From positions 124,001 through 188,000 of the forward strand of contig NZ_JAQIOY010000004.1 in NCBI RefSeq assembly GCF_028023555.1: a DNA stretch of 64,000 bases, read 5' to 3'. This DNA is from Thalassococcus_A lentus (GTDB lineage: Bacteria; Pseudomonadota; Alphaproteobacteria; Rhodobacterales; Rhodobacteraceae). The stretch's first letter is position 1; each line of letters begins with the position of its first letter. The notes under the pieces are model-generated. The model was not told where the DNA came from, ran no database searches, and saw only the letters and a list, made by a program, of their open reading frames with translations. Position numbers and translations under genes: made by a program. Shown here one piece after another: positions 22,643 to 32,232 of the stretch.

Positions 22643-23701
22643 ATGGCCATTTCCTTTTCTTCTGTCTCTGCGCTGTCGCAGCACGGCTATGACGCTGTGA
22701 TTGATGTGCGGTCTCCAGCTGAATTCGAAGAAGATCATGTGCCCGGCGCGGTCAATATGCCGGTGCTCAGCAATGAAGAGCGCGCGCGGGTTGGCACGAT
22801 TTACAAGCAGGATTCTGCGTTCAAGGGACGTAAGGTTGGGGCTGCATTGGTCTTTCGCAATGCGGCCCGGCATATCGAGACGCATCTGTCTGACAAGGAC
22901 GGCGCCTGGCGGCCTTTGGTCTATTGCTGGCGCGGTGGGCAGCGGTCAGGTGCATTCGCTTGGATGCTTCGCGAAATTGGGTGGCGTTCCGAGACCATAG
23001 AAGGCGGTTACAAATCGTACCGACGCATGGTTTCGCAGAGCCTGTATGAACAGCCATTGCCTTATCGGTTCATTCAGCTTGGCGGGCATACTGGCACGGC
23101 CAAGACGGCACTTTTGCCGCGGCTCAGGGAATGCGGTCTGCAGGTCATCGATCTCGAAGGGCTCGCGGGCCATCGCGGTTCATTGCTGGGTGAGATGCCG
23201 GGGGGGCAGCCAAGCCAGAAGTCCTTTGAATCCGCATTGATTGGAGCGCTAACCGCGTTGGATGCCGACCGCCCGGTACTGGTCGAAGCCGAGAGCAGCA
23301 AGATCGGAGCCCGGTTGTTGCCACCCAGCCTTTGGGAAGCCATGAGGCAGGCCCCTTGGATTGAAGTCACCGCGCCAATCGAAACGCGCGCGTCTTATCT
23401 GGCGCAGGCCTATGCCGATATTTTGTCGGAGGCGGACCCGCTGATGCAGAAACTGGATCCCTTGCGATACCATCGCGGAAACGCGCTGGTGGATCATTGG
23501 AATTCGCTTATTTCCCAAGGTGATAAGCTGGCGTTGTGCAAATCTCTGGCCGAGGATCACTATGATCCTGCCTATACCAAGAGCAAACAGGCCTACGCGC
23601 CGCGCATTTTGAGCCGGTTTGAAACAGATAGTTTGACAGGCGATGCCCTGGACGCCTTGTCAGCACGCATTGCTGCGGCGGTTCAGGCAATGGATATTTG
23701 A
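22643..23701 (+). CDS. mnmH: tRNA 2-selenouridine/geranyl-2-thiouridine synthase
   Basis: A 352-aa protein (also SelU/YbbB) that replaces sulfur by selenium at the wobble 2-thiouridine of tRNAs for Glu, Gln and Lys via a geranylated intermediate. The rhodanese domain (about 5-130) carries the catalytic C95 in YCWRGGQRS. A P-loop follows (GGHTGTAKT, 147-155) with helical C-terminal region. It needs selenophosphate, made by the convergent SelD fusion with which its 3' end overlaps by 19 bp. Confidence 0.95.
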   Translation: MAISFSSVSALSQHGYDAVIDVRSPAEFEEDHVPGAVNMPVLSNEERARVGTIYKQDSAFKGRKVGAALVFRNAARHIETHLSDKDGAWRPLVYCWRGGQRSGAFAWMLREIGWRSETIEGGYKSYRRMVSQSLYEQPLPYRFIQLGGHTGTAKTALLPRLRECGLQVIDLEGLAGHRGSLLGEMPGGQPSQKSFESALIGALTALDADRPVLVEAESSKIGARLLPPSLWEAMRQAPWIEVTAPIETRASYLAQAYADILSEADPLMQKLDPLRYHRGNALVDHWNSLISQGDKLALCKSLAEDHYDPAYTKSKQAYAPRILSRFETDSLTGDALDALSARIAAAVQAMDI

Positions 23702-25824
23702 CCGGCGTCTTCCGTTAAGGCGCCGATTTGCGCAGCCTCATAGCCCGCTTCAGCCAATGCTTGCAGGATTGGCGCGGTTTCCCCTCGGATGGCCGCTAGC
23801 AGGCCACCGCCCGTTTGCGGGTCGAACATCAGGTCCAGACGAGGATCCTCTGGATCAGGGGCGCTGATATGAACAGCGGCACGGTTGATCGGAAACAGCG
23901 AGGATCGAACGCCTGCCTCGGCCAGGGCTTCGGCCCCTGCAATCAACGGGACCGCGTCCAGATCGATTTGAGCGCCAACTGCCGATCCGGCGCAGATATT
24001 CGCAATATGCCCGGCAAGGCCAAACCCGGTTACATCCGTCATCGCTTGTGCGGCCGACAGGATTTCAGCGGCTTGGCCTTGCGGCATCATCATCGTGTTT
24101 AGCGCATTCTCAACCGTTTCGCCTGATGCCAGCTTGGCCATTTCCGCTGCCATGACGACGCCAGAGCCAATCGGCTTGGTCAGGATCAGATGGTCGCCGG
24201 GGCGGGCGCCGGTCAGTGTAATGGGGGGCTTGGCGCAAAGGCCTGTCACCGTGAACCCGATTGTCAGCTCGCTGCCTTGGGTGGTGTGCCCGCCAACCAG
24301 TTCGGCTCCCGCATCGCCAAGAACGGCGCGGCTGGCCATTGTAATTTCCCGCAGGCTGCGCTGGGCGAGCGTTTCGGACTGGCGCGGCAGGATCACGTTG
24401 ATCGTGGCGGCCTGCGGTTTTGCGCCCATCGCCCATACGTCGCCTAGCGCGTGAACGGCTGCGATCTTGGCCAAAACGTACGCATCTTCGGTCATGGCCC
24501 GCAAATGATCCGTGCTGATGACTTGGCGGGTCTGGCCAGTTTGCAAAATCGCGGCGTCGTCGCCGGGGGCGTCGCGATCCCCAAGGGCGGCGATCAGGGC
24601 AGGGCTGCCGACCTTGGCGCCGCAGCCGCCGCACATGGGCTTGTCTCCCAGTACTTCGCGGCTGCCTGAGGCCCTTGGCCATGGAAGATCGGGCGGCGGC
24701 ATCTGTGGAAGTGTGCGAAACTTCTCCATAAAGGCTTGGTCGATCCGGTCCTTCCATTTCCACAAGAGCGGCCCGGACAGTTTCAGACCAAAGCGATCCG
24801 CAAGCGCGGATTTTTTGCCCAGCGAGATCAGTTTAAGGTAGTCGCGTTGCGGCACGTAAGGCTTAAGGCCGCCAGCATCCGAAAGCGTAGCGCGCAAGTT
24901 GTTCAACAGCGTGGGGGCCTGACGTACGGCAAAAACACCGGCCTTTGGGCGTGGGCTGGCCGACATATGGGCGCAATCCCCGACGGCGAAGACCGATCCA
25001 TCAGAGCTGCGCAGGCGATCATCGACGCGGATAAAGCCGCCTTCCAGATCAAGCCCGGTTCCGGCGATCCAGTCGTGCGGTTTCGCTCCAGCGGCCCCGG
25101 TGACAAAAGCGGCTTCGATCACTGAGCCATCTTCCAGCTGCACACCCTCCGCGGTTACGGCGGCAATTGCGGCCTGCTCGATCAAAGTGACTTCCTGATC
25201 TGCTAAGGCTGCTCTCAGGGCATTGGCGGTTTTGGATCGAAGGGCTGACAATGCGTTTGAGCGGTCAATCAGCGTTACCTGCGCAGCGCGGCCTTTTGAT
25301 TTCAATGCAAATGCCAGAGCCATCGCAATTTCAGCCCCGGCGACGCCCGCACCTATAACGGCAACTGTGGCAGGGCCTTTGCCATCCAGAAAACGGGCCC
25401 AGGCCGAAGCAAACGGCCCGAGCGGTTTCGCTGGAACCGCGTGCTGGGCAAAACCGGGCAGGGCGGGCATAGCCGATGTGATGCCAACATCAACCGAGGC
25501 AACGTCAAATCCGATTGGGGCGCGTCCCGGTATCGAAATCGTACGGGCCTGCAGGTCTATGCCGTCAACTGCGCCCAGCACCAATCTTGCGCCGGCAAAA
25601 CGGGCAAGCCGAACCAGATCGATGTCCAGTGCGGCCCGGGGATAGTGGCCAGCCAGATGGCCGGGCAACATCCCCGAATAGGGCGCTGTAGGGCCCGGAT
25701 TGATCAGCGTTACCCGCACGCCGGGTAGAGGGTTCATTCCCCAGACCCGCAATACCAATGCATGCGTGTGACCGCCCCCAATCATGACGAGGTCGCGCGA
25801 AAGCGGTAGTGTAGGGCTATGCAT
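23683..25824 (-). CDS. selD: SelD selenide,water dikinase fused to FAD/NAD(P) oxidoreductase
   Basis: A 713-aa fusion. The N-terminal half (about 1-365) is a type II NADH dehydrogenase-like flavoprotein (GGGHTHALVL near the start, GAGVAGAEIAMAL in the middle, FAVGDCAH FAD motif). The C-terminal half (about 375-713) is selenophosphate synthetase with CGGCGAK in place of the usual U/C-G-C-K site and GDDAAI. It makes selenophosphate from selenide and ATP for MnmH. The oxidoreductase may supply reducing power or handle the selenium donor. The ATG at 25824 is chosen because GGAGAGG precedes it. Known fusion type. Confidence 0.93.
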   Translation of the reverse strand: MHSPTLPLSRDLVMIGGGHTHALVLRVWGMNPLPGVRVTLINPGPTAPYSGMLPGHLAGHYPRAALDIDLVRLARFAGARLVLGAVDGIDLQARTISIPGRAPIGFDVASVDVGITSAMPALPGFAQHAVPAKPLGPFASAWARFLDGKGPATVAVIGAGVAGAEIAMALAFALKSKGRAAQVTLIDRSNALSALRSKTANALRAALADQEVTLIEQAAIAAVTAEGVQLEDGSVIEAAFVTGAAGAKPHDWIAGTGLDLEGGFIRVDDRLRSSDGSVFAVGDCAHMSASPRPKAGVFAVRQAPTLLNNLRATLSDAGGLKPYVPQRDYLKLISLGKKSALADRFGLKLSGPLLWKWKDRIDQAFMEKFRTLPQMPPPDLPWPRASGSREVLGDKPMCGGCGAKVGSPALIAALGDRDAPGDDAAILQTGQTRQVISTDHLRAMTEDAYVLAKIAAVHALGDVWAMGAKPQAATINVILPRQSETLAQRSLREITMASRAVLGDAGAELVGGHTTQGSELTIGFTVTGLCAKPPITLTGARPGDHLILTKPIGSGVVMAAEMAKLASGETVENALNTMMMPQGQAAEILSAAQAMTDVTGFGLAGHIANICAGSAVGAQIDLDAVPLIAGAEALAEAGVRSSLFPINRAAVHISAPDPEDPRLDLMFDPQTGGGLLAAIRGETAPILQALAEAGYEAAQIGALTEDAGQISIA

Positions 25825-25903
25825 GGGACCTCTCCGCATTTTGACATGCGGGGCTTAGCATGTGAATTTCGTGCCGCCTATTGGCGTTTTCGTGATGCGT
25901 GCG

Positions 25904-27310
25904 TCAGCTTTCATAGCGTGTCCCACCCCGGCGGTTGGTGTCGATGGGCAGCTTCATGTGCAGAGGTTGGTGGGCACGCTGGGCGCAGGCCTGCCGGGGG
26001 CAGACGTGACAGTTGATCCCGATCGGGCTGAAGACGTTTTCGCCGCTGGTGTCGAATGCGCTCGCATAGCCGATCTCATCGAGATGAGCGACTTCGCACC
26101 CGATGGCAATCACAAGGCGCCGGTCCTGCACTGTTGAGCCAAAGGCAGGCCTGTCGGATGTGCGTGACAGGGTGAAAAAGCGGCCGCCATCAGGCAGTTC
26201 CACAAACTGTGGGATCATGCTCCCGGGGGAACGAAAGGCGCTGTGCACATTCCAGACAGGGCAGGCGCCGCCTTCTTCAGCAAGGGTAAAGGGGGTGGCG
26301 TTGAACCGTTTGGTGACATTCCCGGCCCGGTCGAGCCGCAGGAAAAAGAACGGCACGCCACGTGCGCCATCGCGCTGCAGCGTTGTCAGGCGGTGGCACA
26401 CCTGTTCAGCGCTGACACCAAAGGCCGCGGCCACGCGATCAACATCGTACCGCGTTTGCTTTGCCAGCTTCAGAAAGGGCGCATAGGGCATCAGCAGCGC
26501 CGCAGCGAAGTAGTTGGTCAATTCAACCAGCAAGCGGGCGCGTCCATCTTTGGTGTCCAGCGCACTGTCCTTGACCATGTCCTCGATCAGCGGACCTGCT
26601 TCGACCAGCCCGAGAACATGGGCCAGCTGGAATATCCGGTTGGGATGATCGAGCGCCTCGGAAAGCTGCACACGCGATTCAGCTTCATCGAACAGGCGCA
26701 GGCTGCCTGACATGTCTTCGACCCGCAGAACCTCGGTCAGGATGCCATGCTCGACCCGCAGCTCTCTTTTGAGAAGGGTATAGATGTCGTCTGTGCTGCC
26801 GCCGATCCGAGTGCGCAATGCTTCGGCCGTTTCTTCAAGGATAGGAAAGTGATTTCCGTGATCTCGAAAGTAGTCGTGGATTGAGGTTTCCGGGGTCACA
26901 CGAAGAAGCTGTTCCGCCGATCCTGTTCCGGACAGTCGTTTGACCTGTTCTACAAGACTCCTGTGGCTTTGGTAGAGGTCAAGGAATTGCGAGACGAGAA
27001 CCGGCGCATGATCCTGCGCGGCGCGCAATTCGGCCAGATCGGGCTGGGCCCCGATAAAAATCGGGTCACGCACCGCGGCCCGAAGTTCCGCGAGGCGGGT
27101 CGTGTCGGTTTCGGTCACCAGCGTGCGCATGTCTATGCCGTAGTGTTCGGTCAACGACAGAAGCACGGCGACGGACAGAGATCTTTGGTTGTTTTCCAGC
27201 AGATTGACGTAGGCCGGACTAATGCCCAGCCGTTTTGCCATCTCAGCCTGAGTGTGGCCGTGCTGACGGCGCAGTTGGCGCAGTTGTGGGCCGACAAGTG
27301 TTTTGCTCAT
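25904..27310 (-). CDS. XRE-family short-chain fatty-acyl regulator
   Basis: A 468-aa regulator with an N-terminal XRE helix-turn-helix (about 8-60, QAEMAKRLGISPAYVNLLE). A long middle region has an IrrE/DUF955-like VELTNYFAAALLMPYAPF segment (about 250-310). The C-terminus has clustered cysteines (INCHVCPRQACAQRA). This matches the RamB/ScfR/PrpC-regulator type that controls acetate/propionate or other short-chain acyl metabolism. It stands divergent to the tctCBA operon with an AT-rich region between; it probably regulates that operon and itself. Confidence 0.8.
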   Translation of the reverse strand: MSKTLVGPQLRQLRRQHGHTQAEMAKRLGISPAYVNLLENNQRSLSVAVLLSLTEHYGIDMRTLVTETDTTRLAELRAAVRDPIFIGAQPDLAELRAAQDHAPVLVSQFLDLYQSHRSLVEQVKRLSGTGSAEQLLRVTPETSIHDYFRDHGNHFPILEETAEALRTRIGGSTDDIYTLLKRELRVEHGILTEVLRVEDMSGSLRLFDEAESRVQLSEALDHPNRIFQLAHVLGLVEAGPLIEDMVKDSALDTKDGRARLLVELTNYFAAALLMPYAPFLKLAKQTRYDVDRVAAAFGVSAEQVCHRLTTLQRDGARGVPFFFLRLDRAGNVTKRFNATPFTLAEEGGACPVWNVHSAFRSPGSMIPQFVELPDGGRFFTLSRTSDRPAFGSTVQDRRLVIAIGCEVAHLDEIGYASAFDTSGENVFSPIGINCHVCPRQACAQRAHQPLHMKLPIDTNRRGGTRYES

Positions 27311-27345
27311 ATTTACATATTTACAAAAATTAAAAATGTAATTGC
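27309..27345. promoter_or_regulatory. AT-rich operator-like region
   Basis: TTACAT...ATGTAA forms an inverted repeat around a long A/T tract, with a second TTTACA copy alongside. It covers the start region of the XRE regulator and faces the tctCBA promoter, a fitting place for autoregulation. Confidence 0.4.
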
Positions 27346-27477
27346 AAGATTTAACATGAAAACACGTTTTTTGGTGAAATAAAATTACGTGGCCATAGGT
27401 TCTCGATCAGGGCTTGCAAGGAAAGGCGCGATTCTAGCGTCACGGGGGGCGGGTCGATCATGTCGGGAGGATACAAC

Positions 27478-28461
27478 ATGGCATACACATTCACACGTCG
27501 CGTTGCGATGGGATTGGCAGCCTCGGCTGCTCTGGTCGCAACAACTGCTACAACCGCACTCGCCGAAGGCTGGAAACCCCAAAAGCCTGTCGAGATGGTG
27601 ATCATGGCCGGTCAGGGCGGTGGCGCTGATCGTCTGGCGCGTCTGTTCCAGTCAATCATCCAAAAGGAAAGCCTGTCTAACATGCCGATCCTGCCTGTGA
27701 ACAAGGGCGGTGGTTCTGGCGCTGAGGCGCTGCGTTACCTCAAAGATAAAGAGGGCGACGCGCATACGATCATGGCGACGCTGAACAGCTACTACACAAC
27801 GCCGCTGCGCACCGACATTGGTGTGAACATCGAAGAATTCACCCCAATCGCGCGCATGGCCGAAGACACCTTTATCCTTTGGGTCAATGCCGATGCGGGC
27901 ATTTCGAACCTTGACGAATACGTGGCTGCTGTAAAAGCCTCGGGCAAAGACTGGAAAATGGGTGGCACCGGAACCGGGCAGGAAGACAGCCTTGTGACCG
28001 CGATGCTCGAAAAGGAATTCGGGCTGGAAATGACATACGTGCCCTTCAAAGGGGGCGGTGACGTTGCCAAGAACCTGATCGGCAACCACATCAATTCCAC
28101 GGTGAACAATCCATCGGAGCAAATGGGTTTCTACAAGGCAGGCAAGTCGATTCCGCTGGTCGCCTTTACACCTGAACGCCTTGCCGCGTTCCCGGACGTA
28201 CCAACGGCCCGCGAACTGGGGCATGACATTGTCTACGCCATGCAGCGCAGCTTTGTTGCGCCAAAGGACATGCCGGCTGAGGCAGTCGCCTACTATACAG
28301 CGATGTTCCAAAAGCTGTCGGAAACCGAAGAATGGCAGACGTACACTTCTGAAAAGGCTCTGATGCCTGCCTATCTGACCGGTGACGACCTGCAGGCCTA
28401 CTTCATGACCGAGCGGGACAAGCATCAGGCGATCCTGTCCGCGATGGAAGGCAATTCCTGA
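27478..28461 (+). CDS. tctC: Tripartite tricarboxylate transporter binding protein
   Basis: A 327-aa periplasmic binding protein of the TctC/Bug family. It has a cleavable signal peptide (TALAEGW near residue 29). The mature start PVEMVIMAGQGGGADRLARL matches the family's first strand and ligand loop, and TALAT/GLEMTYVPFKGG with DVPTARELG are typical. It binds a carboxylate; the ligand cannot be read from sequence. The ATG at 27478 follows GGGAGG; an in-frame ATG 18 nt upstream is less likely. First gene of the tctCBA operon. Confidence 0.9.
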   Translation: MAYTFTRRVAMGLAASAALVATTATTALAEGWKPQKPVEMVIMAGQGGGADRLARLFQSIIQKESLSNMPILPVNKGGGSGAEALRYLKDKEGDAHTIMATLNSYYTTPLRTDIGVNIEEFTPIARMAEDTFILWVNADAGISNLDEYVAAVKASGKDWKMGGTGTGQEDSLVTAMLEKEFGLEMTYVPFKGGGDVAKNLIGNHINSTVNNPSEQMGFYKAGKSIPLVAFTPERLAAFPDVPTARELGHDIVYAMQRSFVAPKDMPAEAVAYYTAMFQKLSETEEWQTYTSEKALMPAYLTGDDLQAYFMTERDKHQAILSAMEGNS

Positions 28462-28483
28462 ACGATCTGATCCAGAAAATTGC

Positions 28484-28512
28484 AACCGGGCTGCCGCTAT
28501 CGCGGCCCGGTT
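28484..28512 (+). terminator. Intercistronic hairpin after tctC
   Basis: AACCGGGC / GCCCGGTT perfect 8-bp stem between tctC and tctB without a T-run. Such hairpins after binding-protein genes can stabilise or partly terminate the mRNA and raise the binding-protein dose. Confidence 0.5.
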
Positions 28513-28541
28513 CACCATTTTGACGCGCGAAGGAATTGGGG

Positions 28542-29030
28542 ATGTTGGTTGCAGATCGCATCATAGCAGGGGCCATCATGGCACTGTCCGCGTATTTCAT
28601 GTGGCACGCGGTTGCCTTACCCATCGGCTGGGAAGGGGAAACAGGCGGTCCGGGTGGCGGCGCGTTTCCGTTTTGGCTGTCGTTGATCATGATGCTTTGC
28701 GCAGGCGGGATATTGCTTCGCAGCTTTGCCGCCGACGCGGTTGCCAGCTTTCAGTTTGACCGCTCGATGCTGCGCAGCGTGGTTGCCGTGGTTGCGGCGC
28801 TGGTCGTCTGCATTGCACTGATCCCGATCGCGGGCGCCTACATCGCGATCCCGCTGTTCTTGCTTTGGTATCTGAAGGTGTTCGGTGGGCATGGCTGGTT
28901 TCTGACCCTGTCGATATCCGTGCTGACACCGGTCTTTTTGTTCTTTTTCTTCGAAGCGACGCTGAAGATCCTGCTGCCAAAGGGCTTTACCGAGCCGCTC
29001 TTCTTCCCGCTCTACGCGATGTTTTTCTAA
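28542..29030 (+). CDS. tctB: Tripartite tricarboxylate transporter small membrane subunit
   Basis: A 162-aa inner-membrane protein with four predicted helices, the expected size and layout of TctB. The start ATG at 28542 (MLVADRIIAG) follows GAAGGA. It lies between the binding protein and the large permease TctA, 13 nt before the latter. Confidence 0.88.
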   Translation: MLVADRIIAGAIMALSAYFMWHAVALPIGWEGETGGPGGGAFPFWLSLIMMLCAGGILLRSFAADAVASFQFDRSMLRSVVAVVAALVVCIALIPIAGAYIAIPLFLLWYLKVFGGHGWFLTLSISVLTPVFLFFFFEATLKILLPKGFTEPLFFPLYAMFF

Positions 29031-29042
29031 AGGGTCTTTCCA

Positions 29043-30560
29043 ATGGACGTACTTGCGCTTCTGGCCGAAGGCTTTGCAACATCACTGTCGCCACTCAACC
29101 TGATGGTGGTCATTCTAGGGGTGACTGCCGGGCTTTTTATCGGCGCGATGCCGGGTCTCGGATCAGTCAATGGTGTGGCAATCGTGTTGCCTTTGACATT
29201 CATTGTGCCTCCAAGCTCGGCCATCATTCTACTCGCCGCGATTTACTATGGGGCCATGTACGGCGGGGCGGTTTCGTCGATCCTGCTGGGTATACCGGGC
29301 GCATCCACTGCCGTTGCCACCACTTTTGACGGACGGCCCATGGCCCAACAGGGCAAGGCCGGGCTGGCTTTGATCGCAGCGGCTGTGGCCTCGTTTGTGG
29401 GCGGAACCATTTCGGTGATCCTGTTCACGCTCTTTGCCGCGCCGCTTGCAGATGTTGCATTGGCGTTTGGTCCGGCTGAGGAATTCGCCTTGGTCTTGAT
29501 GGCCTTCACCACCTTTGTGGGGCTGGGCGGAGACGACAAACTGAAAACAATCATCATGATCTGTCTGGGTCTGGTCCTGTCCACGGTTGGGCTGGATCTG
29601 ATTTCTGGCCAGCCGAGACTGATCTTTGGCGACATGCCGGGCTTTTACTCTGGGATATCGTTCCTGGTTCTGGCCATCGGTGTCTACGGCGTCGGCGAAG
29701 TTCTCTACACGATCGAAACCTCGAAATCCTCGCCGCAGGTCACCCCCGCCAAGATCACCTTTGGCGAACTCGCCTTGGGCATAAAGGCGATGGGCCGCAT
29801 TTGGAAAACCATGAGCTTTGGTTCATTCATGGGCTTTTTCGTTGGAATGCTGCCAGCCGCTGGCGCTACGCCGGCATCCCTGATGGCCTATGGCGTCGCC
29901 AAGCAAACATCCAAGCACCCTGAAACCTTTGGCAAAGGCAACATCGAGGGTGTTGCAGCACCCGAGACTGCCAACAACGCGGCCTCAACCGGATCGCTTT
30001 TGCCGATGCTGACGCTGGGCATTCCCGGCTCGCCCACAACCGCGCTGCTTTTGGGCGGCATGGTGATGTGGGGGCTTGTGCCGGGCCCGATGCTGTTCAT
30101 CGAACAGCCAGATTTCGTCTGGGGGCTGATCTCATCGCTCTACACGGCCAATTTCGCGGCGGTTCTAATAAACATTGCGCTGATCCCACTTTTTGTCTGG
30201 GCACTGCGGATGCCGTTTACGGTGCTCTGCTCAATCGTACTGGTGCTTTGCATCGTGGGCGGCTTCGCGCCGAGCCAGAAAATGCACGACGTCTGGCTGA
30301 TCGCGGGTTTTGGTGTGGCAGGGTATCTGCTGCGCAAGGCGGATTACCCGCTGGCGCCGCTGGTGCTTGCACTGGTGCTGGGCCCGCTGATGGAAAAGAG
30401 CTTTCGCCAGACGCTGATCGCCGAGCAAGGCAACGTGTTTGCCTTTGTTGAGCGGCCCCTGTCCGGAACCTTTATTGCCATTGCCGCGCTTTTCTTTGTG
30501 CTGCCCTTCATTAAGTATCTACGCAAGGGCACCCGCAGCGGTATCGCACCAGCGGAGTGA
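29043..30560 (+). CDS. tctA: Tripartite tricarboxylate transporter large permease
   Basis: A 505-aa permease with about 10-12 membrane helices, normal TctA length. Family signatures: PGLGSVNGVAIVLPLTF near 38 and GILLGIPGASTAVATTFDG near 80-95, and TLGIPGSPTTALLLGG at about 330. It forms the channel of the secondary carboxylate importer with TctB and TctC. Last transporter gene; the acyl-CoA synthetase follows 41 nt later. Confidence 0.93.
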   Translation: MDVLALLAEGFATSLSPLNLMVVILGVTAGLFIGAMPGLGSVNGVAIVLPLTFIVPPSSAIILLAAIYYGAMYGGAVSSILLGIPGASTAVATTFDGRPMAQQGKAGLALIAAAVASFVGGTISVILFTLFAAPLADVALAFGPAEEFALVLMAFTTFVGLGGDDKLKTIIMICLGLVLSTVGLDLISGQPRLIFGDMPGFYSGISFLVLAIGVYGVGEVLYTIETSKSSPQVTPAKITFGELALGIKAMGRIWKTMSFGSFMGFFVGMLPAAGATPASLMAYGVAKQTSKHPETFGKGNIEGVAAPETANNAASTGSLLPMLTLGIPGSPTTALLLGGMVMWGLVPGPMLFIEQPDFVWGLISSLYTANFAAVLINIALIPLFVWALRMPFTVLCSIVLVLCIVGGFAPSQKMHDVWLIAGFGVAGYLLRKADYPLAPLVLALVLGPLMEKSFRQTLIAEQGNVFAFVERPLSGTFIAIAALFFVLPFIKYLRKGTRSGIAPAE

Positions 30561-30601
30561 ACACGATATGACTGGAACGAGAAACGACAAGGAACGGATT
30601 C

Positions 30602-32122
30602 ATGGGGACAACTCTAAAGCAGCTTCTGTCTACCCATCCCGGGGAAGCACCGGCCATCGGAGCGCCGGGCAAAACCTGGCTGAGCTATGGCGGGCTGCGT
30701 GCTCTGTCGGATCAGATCCGCAGTCAGCTGCGCGCCGCGGGCGTGGGCCGGACGGATCGGGTGGCCATCGTGCTGCCCAACGGGCCAGACATGGCGACGG
30801 CCTTTGTCACTATCGCGCAGTCAGCCACGACAGCCCCACTCAATCCTTCGTACCGCGAGGATGAATACGCGTTCTATCTCGAAGACCTGAAAGCCAAAGC
30901 CATTGTGCTGGCCGCAGGCGAAGAGGGCCCGGCCTTTGCAGCAGCGCAACGACTGGGGATCATGGTTCTTCGCTTGCAGAGCGATGCAGAGATTGCAGGG
31001 CAGTTTTCGTTGTCCACGGAAGGTGGCACAGAGGTTGCCGATGAGGCGCCGGGCGAAGATGACGTCGCCTTGATCCTGCACACCTCTGGTACCACGTCGC
31101 GACCCAAAATCGTGCCGTTGCTGCAAAGCAATGTGGCGGCATCTGCGCAGCATATTGCACATTCCCTGACCCTGTCACCGGCAGACCGCTGCATGAATGT
31201 CATGCCGCTGTTCCATATCCATGGATTGCTTGCAGCGGTTTCCGCGTCGCTGGCGTCCGGTGGTTCGATCTTTTGCACGGCGGGGTTCAATGCGATGAAC
31301 TTCTTCGCGATGATGACCGAGGCACGCCCGACATGGTACACGGCTGTGCCGACAATGCATCAGGCGATCCTGACCCGTGCCGGGCGCAATGCTGACGTAA
31401 TCCGTGACGTGCCGCTGCGCTTCCTGCGCTCGTCTTCGGCTAGCCTGCCAGCGCAGGTCATGGAACAGCTGCGAGAAACCTTTGGCGCGCCAGTCATCGA
31501 AGCCTACGGGATGACCGAAGCGGCGCACCAGATGTGCTGCAATCCGCTGGAACAACAAAAACCCGGCAGTGTCGGTGTCGAGGCAGGCCCGATGGTGCGC
31601 ATTGCGCACGAAACCGATAACGCTCTGGTCGATGGCACGGGCGAAGTGGTGATCTCTGGCCCGAACGTGACACCGGGTTACGAAAGCAACCCGGACGCCA
31701 ATCAAAAGAACTTTTTTGAAGCGGACGGACATCGCTGGTTCCGCACCGGCGATCAGGGCGCTTTTGATGCAGATGGTTTCCTGCATCTGACCGGAAGGCT
31801 CAAGGAAATCATCAACCGGGGCGGTGAAAAGGTCTCGCCGCTCGAGGTAGATGGCGTCTTGATGGACCATCCGGCCATTCAGCAGGTCGTGACCTTTGCC
31901 TTGCCGCACCCAAAGCTCGGCGAGGAAGTGGCGGCTGCCGTGGTTCTGCGCGACGGGCACGAAGCGACGGAACGCGACATCCGCAACTTTGCGCTGGAGC
32001 GGCTGGCCGATTTCAAAGCGCCGCGCAAGGTTGTGATCATGGATGAGATCCCCAAGGGCGCAACAGGCAAGATGCAACGCATCGGGTTGGCCGAAAAACT
32101 GGGGCTGGCTGAGCCGGCCTGA
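30602..32122 (+). CDS. Acyl-CoA synthetase (AMP-forming)
   Basis: A 506-aa adenylate-forming enzyme. The AMP-binding P-loop is LILHTSGTTSRPKIVPL (about 158-174); YGMTEAAHQM follows at about 302, and GDQGAFDADGFLHLTGRLKEIINRGGEKVSP holds the hinge and A8 motif. The lysine of PKGATGKMQR near 490 is the likely catalytic residue. It resembles the oxalate/medium-chain-type PCS60-like group, but the substrate is uncertain. Co-directional with tctCBA, it probably activates the acid these genes import. AAGGAA precedes the start. Confidence 0.88.
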   Translation: MGTTLKQLLSTHPGEAPAIGAPGKTWLSYGGLRALSDQIRSQLRAAGVGRTDRVAIVLPNGPDMATAFVTIAQSATTAPLNPSYREDEYAFYLEDLKAKAIVLAAGEEGPAFAAAQRLGIMVLRLQSDAEIAGQFSLSTEGGTEVADEAPGEDDVALILHTSGTTSRPKIVPLLQSNVAASAQHIAHSLTLSPADRCMNVMPLFHIHGLLAAVSASLASGGSIFCTAGFNAMNFFAMMTEARPTWYTAVPTMHQAILTRAGRNADVIRDVPLRFLRSSSASLPAQVMEQLRETFGAPVIEAYGMTEAAHQMCCNPLEQQKPGSVGVEAGPMVRIAHETDNALVDGTGEVVISGPNVTPGYESNPDANQKNFFEADGHRWFRTGDQGAFDADGFLHLTGRLKEIINRGGEKVSPLEVDGVLMDHPAIQQVVTFALPHPKLGEEVAAAVVLRDGHEATERDIRNFALERLADFKAPRKVVIMDEIPKGATGKMQRIGLAEKLGLAEPA

Positions 32123-32129
32123 GCAATTC

Positions 32130-32158
32130 CCGGCGGCGCGCCTGATGGCAGCCGCCGG
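32130..32158 (+). terminator. Hairpin after the acyl-CoA synthetase
   Basis: Perfect CCGGCGGC / GCCGCCGG stem (32130-32137, 32151-32158) followed by AAATTTGCGTATTTTC; a plausible but weak terminator. Confidence 0.5.
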
Positions 32159-32232
32159 AAATTTGCGTATTTTCAAAAAGAAGAAGAAAAGAGGTCGCGC
32201 CAAATCCGGTGAGGCCAGTGCAGGGGACTGTG

